Source: Tyto alba (taxonomy: Eukaryota; Chordata; Aves; Strigiformes; Tytonidae). From it: a stretch of 64,000 nt of DNA. A program made the translations under genes and the position numbers. The DNA is taken from positions 930,001-994,000 of the forward strand of contig NW_024881322.1 in the NCBI RefSeq assembly GCF_018691265.1. Direction: 5' to 3'. Positions 12,653-26,247 of this stretch are shown one piece after another. The notes beneath the pieces are model-generated. The model had not been told where the DNA came from, did no database searches, and was given only the letters and a program-made list of their open reading frames with translations. Every line of letters begins with the position of its first letter. The stretch's first letter is position 1.

Positions 12653-15600
12653 CCTTTCTCTGAACTCCCTCTCCTGTCTGACAATAGAAGATATGTGTAT
12701 GCTGAGTCAGTTATTCTGTGCCCTCTCAGGGATTAGGCAGCTAATGTGGAGGATGCTTTACAGCTGGTTCACAATAACTCTTGCACAGCAGAGTGGTGAT
12801 ACTTGCAGGGGAAGTGCAGCTGGCTTCCAACAAGGTTCCCAGCCTTTTTCTCCAGCCAATGCACTGATGAAAATAGAAATTACTCCTTATTTCACTGGAC
12901 TGAACTACCCTCCCTCCCATCGTCACTTGCCTAACAGCTGCCTCCCTCCCTCCAGAGGTGAGGCCAAATGCAGAGCAGTAATTTCTGGGCTGACCTTGCC
13001 AACGCAGAGCTGAGGTTTTCTGCTGGACTTCCAGAACTTACTTGTAAAGCATTTGAATCTGCCTCCTTGACCCTGCTATAAAGCAATCGGTTTAGGTTGC
13101 TAGTTTGAAAATAATGTAAAAGATGACATTCAAAATAAAAGACAGCACTAATGTAACCCAGCTGACGGGTACGGGCAAACAGTTGCAGGCTGTTTGTCTG
13201 CTTGTCAGCTGAGCCTCACCTGCCACAATGTTGAGTGATACCTCTTCTGGCTTCAAGTCTAAAGGTTTTGTAGTTCTGCACAAAGCTAGGGGTGAGCAGT
13301 TAGGTGGTTAGTACAGCTCAGCTGACAAATGTCAAACCATGGAGCAGTATCGCTCAGCTGCAGCTGAAATCTGTGGGATATAAGGAGAGGCGAGCTGAGA
13401 TGTGGGAAAGAAAGCTTTGACCTCGGAGAGTTTAGTGGTCTCCAAGGCAGGAGCATGGTGCAAAAGTTCTAGGGCTAGGGGCACTTAAGAAACATCGTTA
13501 GGTGTATTTTGATGGGACCATTTCTCAACCCCCCCCTAACTAGAGATAAAGGATACCATCAGATGCTTTCAGCAGCACTACTTCAGTCTGCAAAATAGTT
13601 GCAAGCCACCAAAAGACATAAAAATGTCAGTTCCTCTGTACCTCTGTGCTCTGAAGGATCCTGTGGGCCTCTGCATACTCAGGCACGTCCACCAGCTGCT
13701 GAAAGGCAGCCAAGCACTCGAGGGAGCCCAGGGCCTGTCCTGGCACACCCTCTGCAAGCCCCAAGCATCACTGCTGCCTTCTTCCGTGCCCTGCTGTGCT
13801 CTTCTGTCCTGTGAAGCTCCAGCGTTCACCTCTGCTCTCCACCAGGATGTTGAGGAAAGGTTCCTCACCCGACAAGCCGGAAGAAACTGTGGTTTCCTGT
13901 GCGGGAATAAAAATTTCAATCATGAATAATCACCTCAAGGAAATGAGGGAGGAGACTGTTTCGAGAGTGATTTTGTCAAAAGGGCCATATTTGGCTGGCT
14001 GCGATAAAAGAAGGCATAAACCATCTTACAGCTGCCTCTCCTCACCAACCCTGCCCAGACAGAAAGGTCTCCTAATGCTGCGCCGGGCTCCTGACAGGGC
14101 ACAATGAACGGGTGGGTTACAGCTAAATCTTGAGACGTGTATCCAGCAGAAAAAGCACCTCATGCAGGACAACATAAAGTTTTTATGCCTCTTTCAGCGT
14201 ACACAATAATACTCAAGCCTCTCTTAACAACAGATAATAGGTACTCAGTGGCAACATGGAGCAATTTGGGGTTTTGAGTTCTCCCTTTTGCAATCACTGG
14301 CACACGGTGGCAAAAGGCAGCTGATGGTTACGCTGCCTTTCTAATCAGGTAACAGATTACTGCATTGCATGGCAGCAGTCGGCTGCACTGCAGACTGCTT
14401 TCTCTAGCTATCATCACAATTAGATACTCTCTTTTCTTCAGAAGCCTTTTTCTTCTGCATAAACTAACATTCTGTATAACTTAAGTGATCACCGTCTAAA
14501 ATGTGCTTGAGTATTTACGTATCCATTCCCAGAAACACCTTCAAGGGATACTTTATCTAAATCTCCTGCATGGCAATTGCTGCCGTTTGTGGCTCTCTAA
14601 AGTGTATTAAGTGAATTTATTCTCCCGTTCCACAGAGTTGGCTACTCAATGTTAGTCCCTCTCGGGAGATGTGAGCTGTGGGAGGTGGATCAAGATTCCA
14701 ATCCAGTAAATGACAAGATGTCTGAAATGGTATCTGGTCACATCTATACATCTAAATCCAGGTCTCAAAAAAAATCCAGCTTCCCCTGGAGTGTCAGTGG
14801 CAAGTATTCTCTCCCTGTTGTATTTTTCAGGTTTGCTGTACATAAAAGTGCTCCCACAGCCGTATCTTTTCCCTTTTTTGAAGGCCACAGAGCTTGATGT
14901 CCAGCCCAGTGCAAGACCCAGCCAGTTTGCAGGAAGGGTTTGCACGGAGGGGACCTGACCTGGCGGGACACTGCTTGAGCAGAATGTTTATTCCCATGAG
15001 GCCCTTGGCTGCTCAGGCGTTTCATGTCATGGGACAGAAATTAAAATAAAAGAATAATAGTTGCTGCTATGATCAAACTCCGTTCATTTATACAGTCTTT
15101 CAGAAGGCTTTCTCAGTTAAGAACTAGGCTGTGTTCTTCATGGATAACATTTACCATTTCTCCCTACCCACTCTATTTCAGAGAATACCTGTTTTAACAT
15201 ACATTGCTGCTGGGCAAGTATCACTAATTGCTACAAGCCACAATGTTTACAAAAAATCAATACAAAAAGAAACAGAAACTGAAATGGAAATGGAGGAGTC
15301 TTGACAATGAAGTCCCTTCTTAGCTAAAATCAACTGAAAAAAAATATTTTCTTCTTGCATAGGAATGTCTTTTGTTTAGTCGCTATTTTTATTTATTCTT
15401 TACTCACAGTAGTCAGAAAAGTGTAAGATTACCAAGGCAGGATGAAGACTTTGCACTTCTGCCCTGCCTGACTCTGGAGGCCTCTAAGGGTGGGTGGGAT
15501 GGAGATAGTGCAAGTGCATGATGAGCCATGAAGCAGAGTCCTCACCCCAAGAGAAGCGGGCAAGTCAGTCTCGCTGTTCATGAGCAGGGAAAAGCATGTG

Positions 15601-18600
15601 TTTGACTTAGAAAAATAGGAAGAAGAGGGTAAAAAAATGTTATCTTTTGCTAAGATATAATTTCTCTCACAGTGGAACTGTTAGTGAATGATTATTTTTG
15701 TATCCCACTCAGTCTGCATTTATTTCTGCAGGACTGCTCCTTAGATGAGACAGAGTGAGGAAATACACTGGACCCAAGTTTTGCTTCAAGCACTGTACAT
15801 AATTTACAATAGTTTTTAAAGACTTGTAAGTTCCTTGATTTATAAAACCATAGCTTGAACTCCATTTGGAAGTATGTCCAATACAAGATCTGAGAATAAA
15901 AACATTTTTAGAAAATTAACTTTTTTCTTTTCTTTTTGGGACAAGAACTACTATTTACACCAGATGTGATTTGAAGAACACCAATGAACCAGAATATATA
16001 GTCTTACATACAATCAATTATCTGCAGGTCAAATAGAGAATTGGAGAAAACCAAACTTGTGTACCACCAAACAGAGTAAAAAACCCACCCCTATAATCCA
16101 TCTCAATCTTTACATTTTGATCACCAGCAATAACAGAAGCCCAGAAAAAAAATGTTTCCATGTAATGTGACTCATCTAAACATTTAACGTCTGAAATATT
16201 TGGCTGAGGCTCTCCCTGGCACCAACAAAACCGAAGTGACCGAGCTTTAGACGCAGACCAGGTCTCAGCAGGACCCTGCAGGGCTGTAGAAGAAGAGCGA
16301 ATCCCTTCCCAGCCATCCTTAGCTCACGCCTGCCCAGAGAAGGAGGAGGCTGCAATAAGGCATTTTGTTGTCCCTTTGTTTCTCCTCCCCCCGTGCAATC
16401 CCACTCCCAGTGACGAGCAAAGCCTGATGAGCTTTGATGGCTCCAGCAAGTCCCAGGAGCTGCTTTCGGCCCCAGCGGCCCCAGGAGAAGCCTGATGGAA
16501 GGAGGAGGGGAGGCAGAGCAGCAAACGTGGGGGCTGGGGGCTGGTGCACACCCACCCGGGGCACAGCGGGGCTCCTCTCCGCTGGTAGCACCGACATACG
16601 TCCACAAGAAACCTTTGCTTAACTGTCTCCCTCCGGGCTCTTCGTTTCAACGGCCATGGAGACCTCTCAAAACAGCAAGTGCCAGAAACTTCACTGCCGT
16701 GTTTATGCCATTGTCATGTTGTTAAGGAAACTGCTGAAGGTCCCTCATTCTCCCATGATTTATTTTGCAGTTAGACCAACCTTGTGAAATCTGTTTATAT
16801 CCACTAAGAACCCTATAGAGAAGAAAATCCAATAATTTATTAAAGACAAAACTGAGCTGAGCAAATAAATATCTGGTGAACTCAACCTCTTTCTGTTTAC
16901 AAGTTGCCTGCAAACAGATTACAAACCTGACACCTTCCCTGCCTGAAATTAATTTCCAAGTAATTTATATGAATAATACTAGGTTTACACTGTGCGAGTG
17001 TGTATATATCTGTACATGCCCAGCTCGTTATGAATATACCATACTCAAGAGCTCAGATGTTCTGTCTGGGCCTGTGCATCAGACAGCATGCTTCAGTTTC
17101 CTGGTTGGATGAGAATCAGCCTTTTGGAGAGGATTTATGTGAATGATAAATTATGAACCTTTCAGAAGAAGCCAGTGAACATTCCTGTCACTATCTTAGC
17201 TTGCTAGAGTATTTATGGAACATTTGATTACATAAGTATTACGGGTTTATTTTAAGTGAACATTAAATAAAACAAGTTACCACTCAGTATTAATATTTTC
17301 CTAGTTTCTATTGTGGAGACCTTATATAGTTTCTGCTGGCAAAGGGAACAAAATGTAAATCAATTTGAAGTTTTGTATTACTGCAAGGCTTAAGCATCGT
17401 GAATTGTGTCCTCCTTAGTCAAAGAATTGGCTTAAATTAATACTTCAGAAAACAAAGAATTTTGGAATATATTTTTGACCTGCCTTGGCACCTGGATGGT
17501 GTTTTTGTGCTTCCCTCTGGGCTTATGAGGACCAGAGTTCTGTGATGGATGCCGAGATTACCAAGTAAAGTGATTATCCCAGCAGCACTGATTAAAATCA
17601 CCACATAGCCTCCGAATGGAAATAAAATCACAAGAATTGACAACACCAGCCTGGTACAGGTGTTCAGCTCCTTGGGCAATGAGCATGGTAAAAATATGCA
17701 GATAGGGCCTGATGATCAGAGATGCTGAACACCTGCGGCTCCTGCTGATTTTATACGGGCTGTGGGTGTTTGCTAAAAATTGGTCTCTAGTGTTTCTCCC
17801 AAACTCAGGGGGCTAGGGGGAATGGAGATGTAAGGAAAATGGAAACATTAGTAATTGCATATATCTGAACATAAAATGTTGTTTGACTGGGGAGGAGGAA
17901 GAAGATAGAAGATCAGGAAGCAGCACGGCCTGAAATGGTAATGATTAAGGGGCAATAGACATTAGAAGTAATTCAAATCACGCTGTTAAAGCCTTGGAAA
18001 AATTGTGGATTTTGCAAGCACAGAACAAAAGAGAGGCTGGAATATGACACAGCACCCTGGACGTGTTCAGGGGATCTTGACCACTCTGTGACTGTCTTGA
18101 TGCTGTGTGGAGCTGAGGAAAACCCGGATTTCATCTTGTAACAGCTGCGGTGACCAAAGCAGGGAAATGGCCAAACAAAACAAAAAGCAACAACCTCCAC
18201 CACATCCCTCGGACGACCCAATGAAAAAAAAAAAAATGAAGCACCGAGGAAGATTGTTTTAAAGTTCCCAAAGTATCAAGATGGGACGAAATCTCTTTCT
18301 AGTTTGTGTAGGATAACTGAAAGTATGGTCAAAAATTCCTTTGGGTGATTTGTTCATCCCAGCTGTAAAGATTTGTAAATAATGAAGTTTTCAATGTGCT
18401 TTTAAAAACATCTAAGGATGTTTTAGCTGTCAAAATAGCATTGCCCAGCTTGTGCACAGCATAAACAGATGTTCTTGCACCTGCCACATTCAATTGCACA
18501 AGAGGAACTACCAGTTGACCAGTGTGGAAAGGAGGGAGGAAGCAGACCTGCAAAAAAGGGTAAGTATGTCTACTAAATACAGATCCACAGAGAGGGGAGA

Positions 18601-20534
18601 TGGGAAATGTAGCTTAAAAAAACCCCAAAACCCTAAACACTGACTTTCTGCCATAGACACAATCCTCTTAACTTCAGTGCATTTGTGTTATCTGGTGTTA
18701 TCTCCTGGCATTGTAGGAATGAAGAGGTTTAAATCCTGATTTTTTTTCTTAAGCTTGTATTGGTGGGATGGAATAAATGAAAACTATCAATACTGTCGAT
18801 GGATTAGTACAGTTGAGTTCAATCCCAGATTCAAACCCAACCAAATACCAAGAGCTGCTCAAAGTTACGATTTTCACAGGGGTTCTCGTAGATGCCGTTA
18901 TGTCAGACAGCATGGCAGAATTTTTCAAAGCCAGGAGCAAGTGCCCTTTGACTTGCACTGAGAGAAGGGGGCTGAACAGGCAGATGTGAATGCACAGACT
19001 AGACAAATTCAGCTTTCATATGCTTCTTAAATAGTAGGAATGCAAAATAAAGTCTGTTGCAGCAGGGAAAGAAACTTCATGAGTGATTTTTTGCTGTTAG
19101 CTTTACAAACACCTTTTGGGAATGCTGTGTGACATGCATGGCACTTTGAGCTTCCCCTTTGGCAAGGCCTGGACTACTGAACTTTCACCTGGGCTCCTTT
19201 TGTTTGCACTGTGTGATTGCACATAGATTCTACATAGGTGATATTAGAACAGATGAGGTATCTGCTTTTCAAAAGTATTCTTAGAAGTCTCACCTTTTCC
19301 AAGGCTCCACCTAGGTAAATCTGATTTTTGGCAATGATTTTGAGAACTGTTGAGCACCTGTGCTCTTTCAAAACCAGAGAATGCTTTGGGCATCAGGTAT
19401 CTCAAAACGGGCCATATGTAGATAGACAAATGCTGAAGCAGTGTTATTATCCAAACCTGCCTTCATCTGCAGCTGGGGTATTTCCCTTCATCTGCAGTCT
19501 GCGTGTTTCCAGGGAGACAAAGAGAAAGGATAACACAGGTTAGCTGGCCTTAAAGAGGATCCTTGCTAAGGCTCAGCGTGGGAACGACAAATGCTGAGGA
19601 CAAACTTCCTTGAAGTGCCACAGGCTTTGGTGTAAATACACAGTGGTTTTGCCTTTGAGTTGGGCAACTGCAGTTCAAAGCTACCAGTTTTTCACATAAT
19701 GAATTTTTCTGTCTAGTAAGTCTTCTCTTTTTCAAGAACCAGCTTTGGTGATTGATTTCAAAATAAGGGTGCTATGATCCATCTTAGAGAAACCAGGTAC
19801 AAATGCGTCATTGTGTCAGGCATGAGGCATGAGCTCTTAGCTTGCAAGAAACTGTATAAACTGTTACACCATGGAAAATAAGACTTGGTGTAGTTGGTAA
19901 AGGCATATTAAAAGTGAACGAGTGAAAAAGAGATTCAATAAGAACAGAAGGTCATACACTGCACTTACACCTTGACAGAGTACAATGGTTCACACTTGAC
20001 ATAGCAATGACCTAAAAACTCCTATTTTATTCTTAAAAGCTTAATCTTGAATTGGCTGCTCTCTGGAAAAACAGTCTTTCACTCATGTGCTAGTAATTCA
20101 GGAAAAAGAACAAGTTTTTACTACATCGATTGGTGGTATGACAGAGCCTGGATGTGGATGTTAGACTGCTGTTGTGCGAGGTGAGAGGAGGGCACACAAA
20201 ATGAGACAGCTTCTGTCCACATGATCTGACCTTCTGAGCAGATGCACGGAAATTCGGAAAACGGAGACACGAAGAGATAAACAAACATAATCACGGTCAG
20301 TGGCAAAGTCAGGGGTAAACCCCATGGTCTGCTGAGATCAAGTCTGGAGTGCTTTCACTTGGACCGCACTGTGTGTCTAAAAGAGAACTCAGAGCATTAC
20401 TCAAATATTATTCATCCAAATAAATCCACTGTAGAGACACTGATTAGTGGATACACAGTGGGAACAATAGAATATTGATAAATAAGGAAAAAAAGATCTC
20501 ACTGAAGAAATGCACCACTGAATCTGTAATTGCC
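12653..20534. other. Noncoding DNA, no gene recognised
   Basis: About 7.9 kb of unique-looking sequence. G+C-richer stretches occur at 13640-13860 and 16430-16600, and an A13 run lies near 18223-18235. Frames reach about 143 codons only in the GC-richer patches and have counterparts on the opposite strand. No conserved domain, splice-bounded exon series, tRNA or transposable element was recognised. Confidence 0.6.
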
Positions 20535-20566
20535 TTTTTTTTTTCTTTCTTTTTTTTTTTTTTTTT
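20535..20566. repeat. T-rich tract with two C interruptions
   Basis: A polypyrimidine run consisting almost entirely of T, with C at two positions. It is a simple low-complexity tract with no associated retroposed body recognised. Confidence 0.85.
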
Positions 20567-23500
20567 AAGATTCTGTTGCCAATGCTGATTGGTGGCATAA
20601 CAGAATATTTAAATTGATGTGATGAAGATTCATTTAATTTTATTGAAGGATATGCTTTTCAAGCTAACCCTGTTGGCTATTGAGCTATAGGCTTAGATAT
20701 TTCTCTTAAGCTGTGTGTTCATTAGGCATAGATATTTACCAAATGATTTATCAAATTTGTTTCAGCAGTACGTCATTCACACTCCAAGTGATCCTTCTCA
20801 AGTCTAGAACTGCTGAAATGTAGCTTAATTGATGTATCTGCCAGCCTACGTAGGGCCTGAACCAACTTCTTTGCCGCCTGGCTTTATTGATACTAAGCAA
20901 TAGCAGCCTTGAATTAAACCCTTTAGATAGGCAAGCTACAAGTGTAAATGATGAAAGAGCACAGACATAATAAAGGGAGAGGAAAGTTCTGTGTTACCTT
21001 CAGATGAACATTATTTTAATATAAGGACGTTACTCTGGAATGTGTTTGCTGGGTTTGAGCAATTTGTCTTTCATCCCACCTCTAAATATGAATGAATATA
21101 AATATGAATGAGGAGCTGCAGGCACCTAGTAGGCGATTAGATTTGGGGACGTTTAAATAATTGAGCTTCTTGAGTAGCATGAAAACCATGTGTAGCTTAT
21201 AATGTTTGATCAATTTGAGCGAGCTGCCTTATGCAACAATAGAACATTTTGATCTGTTATTTTTGGGGTGTCAATGTTGATTATAGTGTGCTAATACAGT
21301 GTAGGATGGAATACATGGCCTTGAAGAATAACCTTCATTTTTCATACGTAAAACAATGCTGTAATTCTATCATTCTTAAAAGCCAATTACAAGGTCTTTT
21401 GTTCTATACCGCTGCCAGAAGTTTTTGGAGCATAAAATTATGGAGGATGTTATTGTCTGATAATAGGACACACGAAGGGCAAACACATTTCTGAACCTTC
21501 TCAAAGAATAGAGGAGATCTTTGAGAAAATACTTGCAGACTCTAATCACTTTTTAAAGTCTGTCTCATCTATTGAATTTCACTGGCAGCTTGCCATGTGG
21601 AAAGCATACAGAGGAACGCTAGAAAGTGGCTGAATACACGTGGAAAATTGTATACAATAAAAGATTATTGAGGTAGGGGAGGTGGTATGAACTGTTTGAA
21701 AGCGCTTACTGAACAGCACAGGCTTAAACATCTCCTGAAAGATGAGCATCTACTAGAAATTCTGTCCTGCCTTTCACATTTGCTGAGCTTGATTTCAGGG
21801 CATCCTTAAGCAGCTTTGTCAGTGGGTTAGCACTGGCATCCCTAAAATGATATGTGTAGGCTTAAAATAGCTGTTTCTAAGGTGCTTCTGAAATGAAATT
21901 TCTGAAAGGAAAATGAAAAGCTAAATATACTCTGAGAGACTCCAGAGAGCAAGGCTTTAAATAAGCTGCATGAATGTGAAGATTTCCCTCTGTCCATTTA
22001 TCATGTCAAAATTCTGAAAAGAATTTATTTTTAGAGGCCAGCCCTGTGGAATGTATAGTCTTTGTCCGAGTCAGAGAATTGAATAGTGCTTGCAGGTTTT
22101 GGTTTTTTTTTTTAATCATACAAGTCGATGATCAAATGGTTAATACATCAGCATGATTTTTCATGCCCTAAACTCCATCAACAAAAAAAGTGACTTGCTA
22201 ATCATGTGGATAAAGTGGCTTCATAAACTTGGGTTATACATTGTATATCTTAATTCAGGAACTGAGTCTGCTACTAATCTTAATTATTTCTCCTGCAGTT
22301 TTATATCACAGGTGGCTCTTGTTAAATTTATTTTCCTTTAGAGCTTACACGTTAAAGATGCTGATACAAATTGAGATCAAACATGAATAAATATAGCACT
22401 TCTGTGATACATCCTGAGACACTTAGTCTCTGACACCATCTTGATGTTGAGTGTTGAAATGGAAAAATGCCACGGTCAGCTGGTGGAGGCTTTCAAAGAG
22501 AACCTGTGTTAGAATGTAAAAGCTTTCTAGTGGTTTCCACCTCCTTCTCAAGTATACCTAACAAGTGATTAAATAAGGCAAAACGTAACGCAATCCATAT
22601 ATGTGAATTTTTCCGGTGGAACAGTACCTCATTTGCATTTCTAGAAGTCTAAAAGCAGAAAATCGTTATCTCCTGTAGCTGCAGTAACCTGCAATGATGA
22701 GGGCTGCCAGCAGAAGAGCGGGTGTTAAGAAACCAGTCGTGTTTGATATCATGGTGCACCCGCAGTATGCCGGGTCAGGAGGGGAGAAATCCTGATTCCA
22801 TTGAAGTTGATGCTGACTTCGCCATTAACTCTATTAAGATGAAATTTGACCTCAGGAAAGGAAAATATGGCTGCTGCTACACTGATAGCTTTTGTTTATT
22901 AGTTTTAAAAGTTTTCTGCTCTCATCTTTCTCTATACCTCAGCAGAGGTTTCGTGATTATTTTTGAACAGACATTTATTTGGTCAGGCTCCTCCATTCTG
23001 AAAAATATGGCTACGTATTGCTGATTTCAGGTCAAAACGTTAGAGAGAAGAAACCCCACCTAAATCTGCTTCTGTTGATAAATGAAAATTGCTTTTAATT
23101 TCACAGACAGTCTTGTATGTTTAAAATCCGGATTAGTTTAGTAGTATAGAGAGTAAAATGTCTAAGAATAGGGAGATCATATGAAAGTAGAAATAGAAAA
23201 AACACGCATGCAACTGCTGCTCCTCAAAGGGTTTTTTTCTAAAGTGTACATTCTCACTGGACCTGGAAAGCAGCATTTTGCTGAGCTAGAGCAACACCCT
23301 GCACTTAAAGGATGAAGACCAGAAACTACACACCAGACTGGACAGGACAAAACCGGCAGTAAGAGCGAGAGGTGCGTGCAGCTGGCAGCAGCTGGCAGGA
23401 AAGCAGTGACCCAGCATCATCTGTCCGACAAACGGTCGCTCTGGGGAGGCCTGCCAGAGGTGGAGGCACCGCAAGAGGGGCCGTGTAACCTCCAACTAGT

Positions 23501-26089
23501 GTGGGGAGAAGGACGAATATTCATAGGGGTGTAAATGAGCTTATTCAAGGTGTGTTTTCTCAGTTCGGCTTCTGTGATGCAGTGGAGGTACAGGCCTTCT
23601 GGAAGGCCAACACAAATTGCTGTTGGACTTTGAAAGATGACATTGCCTGCTCGTGATCAGTCCGTGGTAGCAAATCGAAGATCAAGCAAGCAATAAAAAA
23701 TTAACACAGAAAACGGGAGGTGGCGGTGAAGGATGTCCAGGTGAAGGATGGCCACCCTCCATGGGGTGGGACATAAAGGTGTTTTGGAGTAGGGGGATGT
23801 GCTGCTCAGATGTCCTTGTGGGGGGTCACCTCTGGGGGGAGAGGGAAGGCTAAATCTTGGGGTGCTGGGGGGCCACAGACATTGGCAGTTTGCCACACCA
23901 CCCAGTGTATGGGACTCCCAAGAGCCCCTTTGAAAAGGACCATTCCTGGTGTATTCTGTATATGTAAACTGTATGCCTTCCCTACCTGCTTTCCACGCGC
24001 AATCACTTGCAGCTACGGGTGGAGATCAAGTCCAGTAATTTCATGTGGGTTTTAGGCTTCCTCTTTCGAAGCTGTGATACCGGCTGCTGGTTTGCGTGGT
24101 TAAGATCCAAAACTGGCATTGTGCTGAATCTGGGATTAACAAGTTTTTTTATATCAGCTTTTAATAGGAATTTTAAAGATGCTAATTATATCTAGATTTT
24201 ATTGTAAAAATCAGTTATTTGTAATTTAGATTATGTTTTCTTATGCTAATAATGATAGGAGATGGATAAGTTTTAATATATTAATAATTATGACAGTGGA
24301 TTATTACAATTCTTATTAAAGAAATATATGATTATGAACTAGAGTGTTACTGAGAGACGTTATGCATATATATAACATATGAGGCACACTAGTGTATTTA
24401 TAAAATACATAAAATATTTTGCAGTAAAATGGTAGTTTTTGCTTGCGGTCGTGAGCAAGGGAAGTGAGACAATTACTATGCTATAAAACCTACTCTGTGA
24501 GAGAGTATAAAAAGCTTTTGTTTAACTATTAGAAATGGATAATTTCTGTTTAAAACAAAACTGAATTTATGGGATAACTACTCTGTCCTACTTACAGACT
24601 ATTCTAAAGCATTATCAGACGTGACAGAGAAAAGCCTGCCTAATTGACGGGATGACTCTGCTACTGTGCTACCTCTAGGCAGTCATTCATAGTTCTTAAC
24701 TAATATTCAAGTCTTTTGGAGAGTAACTGACTTACAATATTACTGACTGACAGGAAAAAGTCATCTGTAAATGTCCAATATAAAAATCAATTGTTTGCTG
24801 TTCAGGTAATTGTCTTATTCATTATTGCCCCTATAATGAAGCTATATCAGTTTTTAAATCTCTGCTTATTATGACAAAGTTCCCTTTTGAGTCCATGGCT
24901 AAATATATATAAATGGAACATGAGTGAAGCTCTCATAACCTGGTATTGTTTAGTTTTGAGGAAATGTATGTTAAGTTGACTTAATTTAAGCAAAAATGTA
25001 TATTGTATTTGCTGTCGGTAAAATGCTGCAATATGGAGGATAGTGGAAACAGTTTTATTCCCACTTGAGGTTCTCAGAAAACGTTCCTGTGTTTTCCTTT
25101 CTCTGCCTCTCAACTTGCCCTTATACATAGATTTCTGAAATACACGTTTGGTATGAATTTCTCTCTCCTGTAAATATCTGAGAAAAGTGTCAGAATCAGT
25201 TCAAGTATTGGTGAATGTTTATAAATTATTATTTGGTTCTTGATAGCAGGCTGCTTTTATCTAATTACGTATTTTCTTTTAAATATATTTGAGTCAGTAA
25301 AAGCAATCGTGGTAAAAGGTGGATGTTTTACAGGATTAGAGAGAGAAATCATATTCTCCCCATACAAACAAGCTTCCTTAGGGTTGTGGTCTCTGAATTG
25401 ACAGAGAACCTCAGGGACTTTCTCAGTTGTCTGTATGCTGGTATCTCGCTGTCATGCGGTGGGTGGAAATGATCTATCCAGACAGGTAACGCCGCCTCAG
25501 CCCGACGTGGGAAGAGGACGGTGTTAACGGGAGCGCAGGGGATGTGGCAGCCGGCGACTCGATGGGATGACACGGGGGAGGTTCTCAGCTGGCGTGGCTG
25601 GAGCTGGGCACAAAACTTCCTGGCAGATGTTGTCTGAGACCTGTTGCTCTACTGGAACAAGTCGCTCAACGGCATAATTTGATTTGGATAAAGTTCCAAG
25701 GGAAACAAAGTAGGATGGTGGCAAAACCTGCCTAACTTTATGCTAGCTCAACAGTGTCTGGTTTTGCTTTTGGCCACCTCAGGCTTCCCAGATCCAGGAC
25801 TGTGGAAGAGGCTCTGTGGCAGTGATCTCTGAGACAGAGCGGTGTGGAAACCCCATGATTTAGGACCCTGGCGCACCCAACCGGCTGGCCTGCTTTGGGG
25901 CCAGGGTCTCCTTGTAGTTTGGAAATGCCTCCTCGCTGTGCGAATGCAAGCGCAAGTTGGAACAGAACCAAACAACGAAATGTTTTGTGAAACCATATTT
26001 CCTTATTCTACACAGCCCTGTTTCTAAAGCTGTCGTTACACACAGGCAACAGGGGCAAGCATTTGCCGCTAACGTGGGATACCTAGAAG
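20567..26089. other. AT-rich noncoding DNA
   Basis: Mostly AT-rich unique sequence, with the strongest AT bias near 24170-24420. Frames are short. The 20620-21000 portion has the TAAT/ATTA-rich, low-repeat texture often seen in conserved noncoding elements, but that cannot be tested without an alignment. No gene was recognised. Confidence 0.55.
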
Positions 26090-26247
26090 TTGTGGATGCC
26101 CCATCACCATTGGAAGTGTTCAAGGTCGGGTTGGACAGGGCTTTGAGCTACCTCACCTAGGGAAAGATGTCCGTGCCCGCAGCAGAGATGTTGGACTAGA
26201 TGATGTTTAAATGCCTCTTCCAACCCAAACCAGTCCGTAACTCTGTC
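26090..26247 (+). mobile_element. CR1 LINE, 5'-truncated 3'-end fragment
   Basis: The sequence follows the avian CR1 3' end in order: GATGCCCCATC, then GTGTTCAAGG, GGTTGGACAGGGCTTTGAG, a GTCC(G)TGCCC motif, TTGGACTAGATGATGTTTAAA and TTCCAACCCAAACCAG. The terminal octamer region (26232-26247) has decayed from the usual ATTCTATG copies, and many positions differ from the typical sequence, which suggests an old insertion. Only about 160 bp remain and no reverse transcriptase or endonuclease coding is present. Severe 5' truncation is the norm for CR1, so this is an inert fossil. Confidence 0.9.
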